Of a DNA stretch of 64,000 nucleotides, positions 50,536 through 59,658 are shown piece after piece; positions within the stretch are counted from its first letter, which is position 1; each line of letters opens with the position of its first letter. The translations under genes were made by a program, and so were the position numbers. Below the pieces are notes generated by a model. That model had not been told where the DNA came from. It worked only from the letters and a program-made list of their open reading frames with translations, and ran no database searches. This DNA is from Amphritea atlantica. Its GTDB lineage: Bacteria > Pseudomonadota > Gammaproteobacteria > Pseudomonadales > Balneatricaceae. Where the stretch lies: the NCBI GenBank assembly GCA_024397875.1, contig CP073344.1, forward strand, positions 1,107,001 to 1,171,000. Reading direction: 5' to 3'.

Positions 50536-51609
50536 ATGAAGCGAATTCAAGTTGTTCCAAGCTGGTCGTTCCGGGACTCTGGCGGTAACCAATTGAATCC
50601 ACAGCTGTTTTCTTTGCTGGGGGCGATACATGAGACGGGTAAGTTAACGGCCGCCACGTCGCAAATAGGCATCTCCTACCGACATGGCTGGAACCTTCTG
50701 AATACCTGGGCGGCGTTCTTTGGTTTGCCGCTGGTGGATATGCAGAAGGGTAAAGGGGCAACACTGTCGGCGCTGGGGGAAAAACTACTCTGGGCTGAAC
50801 AGCGGGTACTGGCGCGACTGGAGCCCCAGTTAGACAGTCTGGCCTCCGAGCTGAACCTGGAAATTCACCGGGCTCTGGAAGGGGTCAGCCCACTGTTGCG
50901 GCTGCACGCCAGTTACGGTTATGCGGTGGCCCTGTTACCGGAGTTTTCCGGTGATATCCAGCTGGACCTGCAGTATAAAAGTGCCGAGGAAGCACTGGCC
51001 TCCCTTAACCGGGGTGTCTGTGATGTTGCGGGGTTCCATGTGCCGGTGAATGGCCGGGCAGGGGGCATGAGTGATGCCCTCTATGACACCTACAACCGAC
51101 ACCTGAAGCCCCGGGGACATAAGATTATCAAGTTTATTACCCGTCAGCAGGGGCTGATGGTAAAGCCCGGTAATCCACAGCAGATTAGCGGGCTGAAAGA
51201 TCTGTTGCGTAAAGAGGTGAAGTTCATCAACCGGCAGAAAGACTCTGGCACCCGCGCACTGCTCGATGAACTGCTGCGTCGCGAGGGGATTAACAGTAAA
51301 AAGATCACCGGTTTCGCCGATGAAGAGTTCACTCACTCTGCAGTAGCCGCCTTCGTCGCCGCCGGCATGGCGGATGTGGGGATGGGGGTAAAAGCGGCGG
51401 CCAGCCAGTTTGGTCTTGATTTTATACCGTTATCTTCAGAGCATTATCTGTTGGTGTGCCACAACAAAACCCTCAAACAGGAAGCGATGCTGCGATTGTT
51501 GAAGAGCATCCGCGGCGAGGCATTCCAGCAGGCGGTCATAAAACTGCCGGGGTATTCGCCGGATTGTTGTGGCGAGGTAGTGTCGGTGGACAGTATCTTT
51601 ACCGGATAG
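50536..51609 (+). CDS. fdsR: ModE-like transcriptional regulator of formate dehydrogenase (FdsR-like)
   Basis: 357 residues. The N-terminal domain (NPQLFSLLGAIHETGKLTAATSQIGISYRHGWNLLNTWAAFFGLPLVDMQKGKGATLSALGEKLL) is a ModE/LysR-type winged helix; the C-terminal about 250 residues are a PBP-like substrate-binding domain (ISGLKDLLRKEVKFINRQKDSGTRALLDELLRREGI, VAAFVAAGMADVGMGVKAAA) of the kind that senses molybdate or other oxyanions. Divergent from fdsG, as fdsR is in Cupriavidus. Likely couples fds expression to formate or molybdate. Chosen ATG 50536; GTG 50530 is alternative. Confidence 0.87.
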   Translation: MKRIQVVPSWSFRDSGGNQLNPQLFSLLGAIHETGKLTAATSQIGISYRHGWNLLNTWAAFFGLPLVDMQKGKGATLSALGEKLLWAEQRVLARLEPQLDSLASELNLEIHRALEGVSPLLRLHASYGYAVALLPEFSGDIQLDLQYKSAEEALASLNRGVCDVAGFHVPVNGRAGGMSDALYDTYNRHLKPRGHKIIKFITRQQGLMVKPGNPQQISGLKDLLRKEVKFINRQKDSGTRALLDELLRREGINSKKITGFADEEFTHSAVAAFVAAGMADVGMGVKAAASQFGLDFIPLSSEHYLLVCHNKTLKQEAMLRLLKSIRGEAFQQAVIKLPGYSPDCCGEVVSVDSIFTG

Positions 51610-51937
51610 GAAAAACCGTTGTCAGACCGCTGCTTCGCTGCTCGCCAGACATGGTTTCTCAGTTCGCCACTTGCCAGAAAGAGCGGAAGCTTACCGTTTT
51701 TCGTAGGAGCCACGTCCCGTGGCGATTGTGTTTGCTTGTCTTCTGGCAAAAAAATTAAAAAATGTAACCCGAAGGCAGCAGAGAGCAGGGCGGTTAATAA
51801 AAATGAATTTATTTCATTTATTGCTGTGCTCCTGTCTTTGTATTGCCGGATTGAAAGCTAAACCTGTCGTGGACAAGTAAAACGGCCCCGAGTCGATTAT
51901 CCGGATGCAAGAGTGGCTATCATTGTGCCACGGGTCA
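51610..51937. other. Repeat-bearing spacer between fdsR-like gene and next gene
   Basis: No gene seen. 51614-51657 carries a degenerate copy of the CTAGCAA/GTCTAGC hairpin family (flanks CTGGCGA and GTCTGAC when read on the minus strand) and 51701-51727 a GTAGGAGC-type REP hairpin: GTAGGAGC-CACG-TCC-CGTG-GCGA. Confidence 0.6.
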
Positions 51938-52324
51938 TCAGGCCCGCTGTCTGGCTTCATCGGATTTGATGAAAAGTATCAGCATCATGATCATGCCGGC
52001 GAGGACAAAAAAAGATGCCAGGGCGAGGACCGGATCGATGGTCTCCATAGGGATAAAGCCGCCATAGAGCAGGAACAGCCCCAGAAACAGAACAGCAATA
52101 CCGATTTGATGCACATAGAACTGGACTTTTTTCAGTGTGTTGATGGCGCCACCGAGCCATAACTTGTGGCAAAGCGCGTATATAAATGACACCACAAACC
52201 CTGCCAGCATGATGTGAGCATGGGTGACCATCTGTTCATGATTATGTGATGCTGCCATGAAAATGCCTAAAGACATGCCGATGACAGCATAGATCAAACC
52301 GGTGAAAACAAACTTCCTATCCAT
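51938..52324 (-). CDS. Small four-helix membrane protein with conserved histidines
   Basis: 128 residues from ATG 52324 (GAGG 8 bases upstream). Four hydrophobic segments; His residues in the first and second (MAASHNHEQMVTHAHIMLAGFVVSFIYALCHKLW) are spaced as in heme-binding helices of small cytochrome-oxidase-like membrane proteins. No named family recognised. In the longer frame upstream the codons are only tandem repeats (ITARL repeated), so the start is firm. Confidence 0.7.
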   Translation of the reverse strand: MDRKFVFTGLIYAVIGMSLGIFMAASHNHEQMVTHAHIMLAGFVVSFIYALCHKLWLGGAINTLKKVQFYVHQIGIAVLFLGLFLLYGGFIPMETIDPVLALASFFVLAGMIMMLILFIKSDEARQRA

Positions 52325-52356
52325 AACGGTATCCTCGTGTACGACTTTCTCTAGTC

Positions 52357-52446
52357 GAATAGAGATCAGTCGAGTAGTGATCAGTCGTGCAGTGATCAGT
52401 CGTGCAGTGATCAGTCGTGCAGTGATCAGTGGAGTAGTCATCAGTA
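52357..52446. repeat. Six tandem 15-bp repeats in the upstream region
   Basis: Six consecutive units of the form GTGCAGTGATCAGTC with variants (GAATAGAGATCAGTC, GAGTAGTGATCAGTC, last GAGTAGTCATCAGTA). TGATCA is constant in the middle units. It lies 33 bases upstream of the membrane protein start at 52324. Confidence 0.92.
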
Positions 52447-52749
52447 TAGACGCGCCTTAAAAATAACATTAAGTCGATACACGCAGGATTGGATTGCAGA
52501 CCCTCCCGATCTCAGCTGGTAATAACGATAATCAGGGATCTGTTTAGAAAACAGCATAGGGGCTCGAAGAGAATGGGGGTTGGAACAGTGGTCAGGTCTC
52601 GTATGTTGCACTCCCTCTTGCCATGACGTGATAAAGCGCGTCTGCAAACTAAATTCTCAAGGGTCGATCGATAACACATATCCTGATAGTTAACGAATCA
52701 ACCCTGCAAAATATAAGAGCACCCTCTGACTTACAGTCAGCCAGGCTTA
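52447..52749. other. Spacer without recognisable gene
   Basis: Nothing supported: short open frames lack ribosome sites. Mixed base composition with no strong repeat. Confidence 0.5.
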
Positions 52750-53067
52750 TTACAGTTCAACCACACGAAATACTTCCCAATAGGTCGATCCTGAGACGAC
52801 CACATCACTCAGTTTTCGGCCCCAGTCCTCGTGCATCTTGATAGCAGCAATCGTGTCAAAGAACTTATCGAGATCGGCAAGATCATCGATTTCAATATCA
52901 TGCTGTATTAACGCCTCTTTTGCGCCGACAGAACCGGTGATCAGACGTGAATTTTTCATATCCAGATTTGTCTGATTTCCGATCTGTTCCATCCATTCCT
53001 TCATGAGGTTGAGTGCATCCTGTTTGTACCCGAAACGGGCCTCACAATTCCATCTTGCGATCAACAT
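52750..53067 (-). CDS. Conserved hypothetical protein, possible alpha/beta-barrel
   Basis: 105 residues from ATG 53067, with a strong AGGAGG ribosome site 10 bases upstream. MLIARWNCEARFGYKQDALNLMKEWMEQIG followed by NSRLITGSVGAKEALIQHDIEIDDLADLDKFFDTIAAIKMHEDWGRKLSDVVVSGSTYWEVFRVVEL has the beta-alpha-beta layout of dimeric alpha/beta-barrel (NIPSNAP/ABM-like) proteins; no closer assignment. Function unknown. Confidence 0.65.
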   Translation of the reverse strand: MLIARWNCEARFGYKQDALNLMKEWMEQIGNQTNLDMKNSRLITGSVGAKEALIQHDIEIDDLADLDKFFDTIAAIKMHEDWGRKLSDVVVSGSTYWEVFRVVEL

Positions 53068-53531
53068 AATCTGATACCTCCTCAATAGCGTTGCTTTTAG
53101 ACTATAGCAGTTGATATCGGGCGCTGCGCAGGCTATTTCAAAGCACCATTATTGCGCTATGTCTGTACAACTTGCATAACGATCGCGGACCCTATCGATA
53201 CTATCCAGGGGGAGTGAAACTTTATGCCGTTCAAACTGTAGAAGGTACGGTGTTTATCTGCACTGGACGTGTAGGACCACACAGGCGGCGACCTGTAATC
53301 ATCTCTCTGCTCCTAACCCGAGGTTAAATGCGGGCCCGTCAGTCAGAGCATAGCAGCGATCGATTTATCATAGCGCCAATGATTCTCTGGCATAAAGCAT
53401 GCACTCATAAGCAGTAAACAGTCCGCTTAACGGACAAACAGACTATATCAGCTCTTTTATGGTGCGCGGCGCGCACCATAAGGTTTTGTTTGCGCTAAAT
53501 CTGTGCAAAACGGAGTATTGGGGCCAGAGTA
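53068..53531. promoter_or_regulatory. Upstream region of the transporter-kinase gene with a 10-bp inverted repeat
   Basis: No gene is seen in these 464 bases. TATGGTGCGC (53458-53467) and GCGCACCATA (53471-53480) form a perfect GC-rich palindrome with a 3-base loop, 51 bases before the kinase ATG. It could be an operator or a leader-RNA hairpin; the T content after it (AAGGTTTTGTTT) is weak for a terminator. Confidence 0.5.
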
Positions 53532-56500
53532 ATGTCAGCATTCCAGAAAATCCTTAAAGTGCGACGTCACTATAACAAGTGGGTTGCCGACCAGACGCTG
53601 GAGGATTACGCGTTGCGGTTTACCGCGCGTAAAGGGCGTCATATGAGTATCTCCCGGGTGGGTAAAACCGCGCTGGGGGCGGCGTCATTTCTGGCACTCG
53701 AAGGGCTGGCAGCGGCAGTAACGCTGAGCTATGGCTTTACCAATACCGTGTTGGCGATGGTGGCGGTGTGTATTGTGCTGTTTATCACCGGCTTTCCGAT
53801 TGCCTATTACTCAGCCAAACACGGGCTGGATATCGATCTGCTGACCCGGGGCGCCGGGTTTGGTTATCTCGGGTCTACCCTGACGTCGCTAATTTATGCC
53901 TCCTTTACCTTTATCTTTTTTGCCATCGAGGCGGCTATTCTGGCCTCTGCGCTGAAGGCGTTGTTCGGCATTCCGCTGGCGCTGGGATACCTCCTCTGTG
54001 CCCTTGCCGTGATTCCGATTGTGACCCACGGGATTACTGCGATCAGCCGGTTTCAGGTGGGCACCCATAATCTCTGGGTGGCGCTGCAGCTGGCGGCAAT
54101 CGTCGTGGTACTCGGGTATGAATTCGACAGTTTACAGGGCTGGACCGAGTTCAGTCCGGGAATGGCGGCCACCGCCAGCGGCGAGTTTGATATCATTATG
54201 TTTGGTGCCGCGGTGTCGGTGTTTTTTGCTCTGTTTGCGCAGATCGGTGAGCAGGTGGATTATCTGCGCTTTATGCCGGAGAAGACCGAAGCGAACAAGA
54301 AACAGTGGTGGTTCTGGCTGATTCTGGCCGGTCCCGGCTGGGTCTTCACCGGCATGATCAAGATGTTGCTGGGATCGTTTCTGGCCTATCTGGCGATCAC
54401 GCAGGGGATGAGTGTGGTCGAGGCGTCTGATCCGACCTATATGTATCAGCGGGTGTTTCAGTTGATGACCGGCTCACCCGAGATCGCGCTGCTGCTGGCG
54501 GCACTGATGGTGGTGGTCTGCCAGATGAAGATCAATGTCACCAATGCCTATGCCGGCTCTATCGCCTGGTCGAACTTCTTCTCCCGACTGACCCACAGCC
54601 ACCCGGGGCGGGTGGTCTGGCTGGTGTTTAATGTCACTATCGCCCTGATTCTGATGGAACTGGGGATCTATCAGGCGCTGGAAGCGATTCTGGGGATCTT
54701 TGCCATTATTGCCATCAGCTGGCTGGCGTCATTGTCGGCGGATCTGCTGATCAATAAGCCGCTGGGGCTGAGCCCGCCTGAAATTGAGTTTAAGCGCGGC
54801 CATCTGTATGACATTAACCCGGTAGGTATGGGGTCGATGGTGATCTCTACGGCGCTGGGAATGCTGAGCTATCTGGGTCTGTTTGGCGAAGAAGCCCGCA
54901 ATCTGTGTCACTTTGTCAGTCTGATCAGCTGTTTTGTCTGTGTGCCACTGATCGCCTGGCTGACCGGTGGCCGCTACTATATCGCCCGAACGAACGAAGA
55001 GCTGAACCAGTATATCCGTCTGGTGCCGACGCCGGATGAGGCGCGAACCGTCAGTATTGTCACCTGCGGTCTCTGTGAAAATGATTTTGAGCGGGAGGAT
55101 ATGAGCTACTGTCCCGCCTATGATCTGCCGATCTGCTCGCTGTGTTGTTCGCTGGATGTGCGCTGTCTGGATAACTGTAAGCCCAAGGCGCGCTTGTCCC
55201 GCCAGGTGATGGAGATGCTGCATCTGTTTCTGCCGCGCCGGGCGGTCAAGCTGGTCAGTTCCCGGCTGGGTAAGTTTATCGCCCTGTTGCTGGTGGTGAA
55301 CCTGGTACTGGGGGCGTTGCTGGCGGTGATCTACCGGCAGCTGGCACCGGCCACACCGGAGGAAACCGCGCTGGTGTTACAGACCATCTGGACCCTGTTT
55401 TTTACCCTGTTTATCGCCTCCGGGGTGGTCACCTGGCTGTTCCTGCTAACCCATGAAAGCCGGGTGGTGGCGCAGCAGGAATCGAACCGCCAGACCATGA
55501 AACTGACCCGCGAGATCGACGCGCACGAACAAACCGATCTGGAACTGCAGCAGGCCAAAGAGCTGGCAGAGCGGGCCAATGCCGCCAAGAGTCGTTACCT
55601 CTCCGGCATCAGTCATGAACTGCGCACCCCATTGCAGTCCATTCTGGGGTATGCGCAGCTACTGCGCGAACGCTCCAGCCTGCAGCCGGATCAGCAACGC
55701 GGGCTGGATATTATTCATCGCAGTGGTCTCTATCTCACCGACCTGATTGAAGGGTTGCTGGATATCTCCAAAATCGAGGCGGGCCGGCTGGATCTCTACC
55801 GCAATCAGGTGAATCTGCCGGAACTGATCGAGCAACTGGCGGAGATGTTTCGCCTGCAGGCGCTGCAGAAAGGCATAGAGTTTAACTGCTATATCGCCGA
55901 CCCACTGCCGCAGCGCATCGTCACTGACGAGAAGCGTCTGCGCCAGATTCTGATCAACCTGCTGTCCAATGCAGTGAAGTATACCCCGACAGGGCGGATC
56001 GATTTTGATATCCACTACCGTAATCAGGTGGCGGAGTTCGCGATCCGGGATACCGGTCCGGGTATCGATCAATACCAGATGCAGCGGATCTTTGCGCCGT
56101 TTGAGCGGATTCGTAATCAGGATACCGCGCACCTGCCGGGCACCGGCCTGGGCCTCACCATCGTTAAGCTGCTGACCGAGATTATGGGGGGCGATCTGCA
56201 GGTGGATAGCAATCCGGGGACCGGCAGTTGTTTCCGGGTGTCGATGATGCTGCCCTGGGTCAGCAACGAGGCGCTGACGCCGCTGCTGCAGGAGCAGCGG
56301 ATCATCGGCTACGAAGGCTATCAGCGCACCCTCTGTCTGGTGGATGACGATCCGGTATTGCGGGGGCTGCTGGCCGATATTCTGATGCCGCTGGGCTTCA
56401 GCATTATTGAAGCGCAGGATGCCGAGGCCTGTCTGGCGCAGTTGCAGCACAGTGAAGCGGATCTGTTCCTGCTGGATATCTCCATGCCGGGGATGTCGGG

Positions 56501-56969
56501 GCTGCAACTGGCCAGTATTCTGCGCCAGCGTAAGGTGCCGGGGAAGATCGTCATGCTGTCCGCCGATGCCCGGGAACTCTCCGCCACAGAGGATGGCCAC
56601 GACAGTTACGACGACTATCTGGTTAAGCCAGTTGCCAATCATCAGCTGCTGGAAACTCTGGGGCGGCATCTGCAGCTGAAATGGATTTACCGGGGCGATT
56701 CAGAACCCCTCAAAGCAGACGAGGTGGTTGCAGCAGAACCCCCGGTGTCTGCGGGACAGGGAATTGAGATCCTGCAGCCGGGGCATCCGTTGCTGCTGGA
56801 ACTGAAAAACTGCGCCGAACTGGGCTACAACAAAGGGGTGATGCAGTGTCTGAAAGAGATTGAGGGGCTGGCGATTATGTCGCCGGGCGCCTTAACCTAT
56901 CTGCGGCAGCTCAGTGAGAGTTTTCTGTTTAGTAAGCTGGTCGCGTGTCTGGAGACCCCGAATCAATGA
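53532..56969 (+). CDS. NCS1-transporter-fused hybrid sensor histidine kinase
   Basis: 1145 residues. About 20-480: NCS1/purine-cytosine-permease-like transporter with roughly 12 helices (WVADQTLEDYALRFTARKGRHMS, SRFQVGTHNLWVALQLAAI, CQMKINVTNAYAGSIAWSNFFSRLTHSHPGRV). 512-549: nine cysteines in a probable metal site (CGLC, CSLCC). About 580-650: two more helices. About 685-750: HisKA with phospho-His 695 (ISHELRTP). About 800-925: ATPase (LLSNAVKYTP, DTGPGI, GTGLGLTIVK). About 930-1055: receiver, phospho-Asp 982 (LLDISMPG). C-terminal helical tail. Its gene overlaps the response-regulator gene by 4 bases. Transport-coupled sensing of a nitrogen compound, perhaps urea, is inferred. Confidence 0.92.
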   Translation: MSAFQKILKVRRHYNKWVADQTLEDYALRFTARKGRHMSISRVGKTALGAASFLALEGLAAAVTLSYGFTNTVLAMVAVCIVLFITGFPIAYYSAKHGLDIDLLTRGAGFGYLGSTLTSLIYASFTFIFFAIEAAILASALKALFGIPLALGYLLCALAVIPIVTHGITAISRFQVGTHNLWVALQLAAIVVVLGYEFDSLQGWTEFSPGMAATASGEFDIIMFGAAVSVFFALFAQIGEQVDYLRFMPEKTEANKKQWWFWLILAGPGWVFTGMIKMLLGSFLAYLAITQGMSVVEASDPTYMYQRVFQLMTGSPEIALLLAALMVVVCQMKINVTNAYAGSIAWSNFFSRLTHSHPGRVVWLVFNVTIALILMELGIYQALEAILGIFAIIAISWLASLSADLLINKPLGLSPPEIEFKRGHLYDINPVGMGSMVISTALGMLSYLGLFGEEARNLCHFVSLISCFVCVPLIAWLTGGRYYIARTNEELNQYIRLVPTPDEARTVSIVTCGLCENDFEREDMSYCPAYDLPICSLCCSLDVRCLDNCKPKARLSRQVMEMLHLFLPRRAVKLVSSRLGKFIALLLVVNLVLGALLAVIYRQLAPATPEETALVLQTIWTLFFTLFIASGVVTWLFLLTHESRVVAQQESNRQTMKLTREIDAHEQTDLELQQAKELAERANAAKSRYLSGISHELRTPLQSILGYAQLLRERSSLQPDQQRGLDIIHRSGLYLTDLIEGLLDISKIEAGRLDLYRNQVNLPELIEQLAEMFRLQALQKGIEFNCYIADPLPQRIVTDEKRLRQILINLLSNAVKYTPTGRIDFDIHYRNQVAEFAIRDTGPGIDQYQMQRIFAPFERIRNQDTAHLPGTGLGLTIVKLLTEIMGGDLQVDSNPGTGSCFRVSMMLPWVSNEALTPLLQEQRIIGYEGYQRTLCLVDDDPVLRGLLADILMPLGFSIIEAQDAEACLAQLQHSEADLFLLDISMPGMSGLQLASILRQRKVPGKIVMLSADARELSATEDGHDSYDDYLVKPVANHQLLETLGRHLQLKWIYRGDSEPLKADEVVAAEPPVSAGQGIEILQPGHPLLLELKNCAELGYNKGVMQCLKEIEGLAIMSPGALTYLRQLSESFLFSKLVACLETPNQ

Positions 56970-57889
56970 ATATGAAAGAGAGCGGATCAACCCGTAGCGA
57001 CGTGGTACTGGTGGTGGATGACTCCCCCAATGCACTGAGTCTGATTAATGATGCGCTGGAAGGGGCGGGACTGGATATTCTGGTGGCCCTCGAAGGGCGT
57101 CAGGCGCTGACCATCTGCAAACGTATCCGCCCCGATATTATCCTGATGGATGCGGTGATGCCGGTGATGGATGGTTTTGAAACCTGCCGCCAGCTGAAAG
57201 CCGATCCTGATCTGGCGACCATCCCGGTAGTGTTTATGACCGGCCTCACCGAGACCGAAGATATTGTCCGAGGGCTGGACTGCGGAGGGGTGGATTACCT
57301 GACCAAGCCGATCAGCCCCAACGAGTTGCTGGCGCGTATCCGGGTGCATCTGGGTAATGCCCGCCAGACCAGCAGTGTTCACAGCGCGCTGGACAGCACC
57401 GGGCAGCACCTGCTGACGGTGGGCAGTGATGGCCTGCTGCGCTGGGCGACTCCAAGAGCCTATGGCTTGCTGGGGCGGGCAGGGGTGACCGAAGCGTTGC
57501 AGGAGACCTGCTTGCTGCCGCAGATTCGCAACTGGCTGACTCACAAACCGTTAGAGCAGGAACGGATGCCAGTCAGGGATCTGGAATACCCGTTAACCCT
57601 GAAACTGATCGGCTATCAGAGTAATGGTGAAGTGCTGATGCAGCTGATCGATGGCAATAAACCCTCCGGTGCCGAACTGCTGAAGCTGGAACTGGAGCTG
57701 ACCGAACGGGAAGCCGAGGTATTGTTCTGGCTCGCCAACGGCAAGACCAACCGGGAGATCGCCGAGATTCTTGAAATCAGTCCCCGCACCATCAACAAAC
57801 ACCTGGAACAGATCTTCCCCAAACTCGGCGTCGAAAATCGCACCGCAGCGGCGGGCATCGCCTTGCGGCTGATTGCTAGTCATGAATAA
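56966..57889 (+). CDS. LuxR-type response regulator, partner of the transporter-kinase
   Basis: 307 residues from ATG 56966, whose start overlaps the kinase stop (ATGA). Receiver domain residues 12-130: acidic pocket VVDDS, phospho-Asp 62 in DIILMDAVMPVMDG, VVFMTGLTETED, LTKPISPNELLARI. Middle region about 140-235 of no known family (PAS-like size). C-terminal NarL/LuxR helix-turn-helix about 240-300: LTEREAEVLFWLANGKTNREIAEILEISPRTINKHLEQIFPKLGVENRTAAA. Translationally coupled with the kinase. The palindrome before urtA (63024-63051) is a possible target. Confidence 0.92.
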   Translation: MNMKESGSTRSDVVLVVDDSPNALSLINDALEGAGLDILVALEGRQALTICKRIRPDIILMDAVMPVMDGFETCRQLKADPDLATIPVVFMTGLTETEDIVRGLDCGGVDYLTKPISPNELLARIRVHLGNARQTSSVHSALDSTGQHLLTVGSDGLLRWATPRAYGLLGRAGVTEALQETCLLPQIRNWLTHKPLEQERMPVRDLEYPLTLKLIGYQSNGEVLMQLIDGNKPSGAELLKLELELTEREAEVLFWLANGKTNREIAEILEISPRTINKHLEQIFPKLGVENRTAAAGIALRLIASHE

Positions 57890-57892
57890 GAG

Positions 57893-57956
57893 CAGTCGCT
57901 AGACGTCGCTACGCGACTTGCCAGACGCGGCTTCGCCGCTTGCTAGTTGTTAGAAA
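57893..57956. repeat. CTAGCAA/GTCTAGC hairpin repeat, copy B (two hairpins, reverse)
   Basis: On the minus strand: CTAGCAA-GCGGC-GAA-GCCGC-GTCTGG followed by CAA-GTCGC-GTA-GCGAC-GTCTAGC. Two stems of different sequence with the same flanks, just after the response-regulator stop. Confidence 0.75.
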
Positions 57957-58083
57957 AAGCTTTCAAAAGCCGTTGTTTGGAGCTTCTGTGGGAGCGACGC
58001 TAGCATGCGCTCTGGGTATCGAGTCGCGACTGGATTTGTTGAGGAACTTGTTATTGTAGTCGTTCCCCCCTCTGTCACAGCCT

Positions 58084-58110
58084 GTTGTAGGAGCCCCTTC
58101 CAGGGGCGAT
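58084..58110 (+). repeat. REP hairpin of GTAGGAGC type
   Basis: GTAGGAGC-CCC-TTCCA-GGG-GCGATC. Same flanks as at 23639 and 51703 with a different but paired stem. Confidence 0.75.
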
Positions 58111-58197
58111 CTTTTACTTGAAAAAGGCTTTTAGCCCTTTAATTACGTTAAGAAGGCCGGTATCCCCTGATGTTCTGGCTAAATTTCTGAAGAAGGA

Positions 58198-59070
58198 TCA
58201 GGCGGCTTTTGCCTGTTGGAAACGCTGGTTGAATTTATCGTTCACCATGAGTGCTAACAGAATAATCGCCCCTCCGATCGATAGACGCAAAATATCCGCA
58301 TCACGGTTCCAGAATAAAACGTTAACCACAATGCCCGCAGGGATTAGCAGGTTGTTGGCGACCGCCAGTGTTCCGACGCTGACCTGTGTTGCCCCCTTGT
58401 TCCAGGCGAAATAGCCGAGTCCGGACGCAACCAGCCCTAAATAGGTCAAAATTGACCATTGAAGGGGGGTAGTCGGTAGTTTATCCGGGTTGCCAAGGAT
58501 GAGATAACAGGGAATCACAACCGCTAACGCGCCGATAAAAAACCAGCCAAACACGGTGCGCTGTGGCAGGTCTGTGCGTTCTTTTGCAATGATGCGTTTG
58601 TAAACCACTTGCCCTGCTGCAAAGCATACGTTAGCGCCTTGCACGATAAATAAACCTTTCAGGTAGCCTTCATCTACCCCTTGATAGCGAATTGTGATCG
58701 CGCCAATAACGGCTAATAAGGCACTGATAATAAAGCCAATATTAAGCCGATGATCAAGTAAGTCATTCAGCAGGGTAATGTAAATGGGCGTCATGACGGT
58801 GAAGAGTAAAACTTCGGGTACAGACAGGTATAAAAAGGATTGGTAATAAAAGCCATACATGATGCCAAGCTGAAAAGCCCCACACACCATTAGCTGAAGA
58901 GCAGTTTTAGGTTCGATTTGCCGCAGTTTCAGAAAAGGTAAAAAGATCAGAGTCGCCAGGGCGACGCGCATCAATACCGAAAACCAGGCATCGACCTGTC
59001 CCGCGAGATATACCCCGATCAGGCTAAACGAAAACGCCCATAAAATAGTGACGGCAACCAGTATTGGCAT
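58198..59070 (-). CDS. EamA/DMT-family metabolite transporter
   Basis: 290 residues from ATG 59070 (GTG 59085 also possible). Ten hydrophobic segments in two EamA halves; PILVAVTILWAFSFSLIGVYLAGQVDAWFSVLMRVALATLIFLPFL opens the first half and GLFIVQGANVCFAAGQVVYKRII the second. Belongs to the carboxylate/amino acid/amine transporter group of the drug/metabolite superfamily; usually exporters. Stands alone between repeat-rich spacers. Confidence 0.85.
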   Translation of the reverse strand: MPILVAVTILWAFSFSLIGVYLAGQVDAWFSVLMRVALATLIFLPFLKLRQIEPKTALQLMVCGAFQLGIMYGFYYQSFLYLSVPEVLLFTVMTPIYITLLNDLLDHRLNIGFIISALLAVIGAITIRYQGVDEGYLKGLFIVQGANVCFAAGQVVYKRIIAKERTDLPQRTVFGWFFIGALAVVIPCYLILGNPDKLPTTPLQWSILTYLGLVASGLGYFAWNKGATQVSVGTLAVANNLLIPAGIVVNVLFWNRDADILRLSIGGAIILLALMVNDKFNQRFQQAKAA

Positions 59071-59192
59071 GATAGCTAAGTCCACATAGATAAAGTGGCG
59101 CTCAGTTTACCGACTTCTTTAATCAGGGTAAAACTGTTCACTAAAATATTTATTAATGGTTACTGGTGTGTGTTTTGTGATCGATGTTTTTA

Positions 59193-59243
59193 GATCAGTG
59201 GCTAGACGTCGCTTCGCGACTTGCTAGTTGCTAGTGGCTAGGA
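59193..59243. repeat. CTAGCAA/GTCTAGC hairpin repeat, copy C (reverse)
   Basis: Minus strand: CTAGCAA-GTCGC-GAA-GCGAC-GTCTAGCCACTGA, with a run of CTAGCCACTAGCAACTAG just before it. Confidence 0.7.
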
Positions 59244-59658
59244 AGAGCCTTCTATATAGCGTTTAGTGCAGGCGTTTACGTTAAGTGCGATGTAAGAAAG
59301 TTGTTTGTATATAGTTTATTTTGTCCAGTTCAGCGGTTATGCTGGTTTTATCGTTGGATAAGGGTATGTTTTGCGGCTTAGAGCTTCGTAACACATCAGA
59401 AACAAAGGGATAGGTGAGAAACGCCGGTGGGATAATACGCCGGGCTAAGAATGCGATTGCGCATTCACGTTTTTGTCTTAAGGGAGATCGCGATATTCAC
59501 TGGAGATAATAAATCTGTCCCCTTTTTATCTTTTAGTTGACCCCATTGATTCTGGGATTATTCACAAGGCGAGCTCTAAACCATAAAGAGCAAATGGAAT
59601 AGCTAAAGGATGTCGCTTTGATTTTTTATTAATGAATTGAGCAACAGTGGAGGGATAC
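59244..59658. other. AT-rich spacer before the FRG-domain gene
   Basis: No gene seen in 415 bases; includes the end of the hairpin repeat and a GGAGGGA ribosome site for the FRG gene. Confidence 0.4.

Noticed and set aside
55476..55500. tRNA-like GGAATCGAACC string
   Set aside because: Lies within the kinase coding region, and no acceptor or anticodon stems can be formed around it.
55659..56669. Minus-strand frame of 336 codons within the kinase gene
   Set aside because: Antisense shadow; His/Gln-rich composition typical of reversed GC-rich coding DNA.
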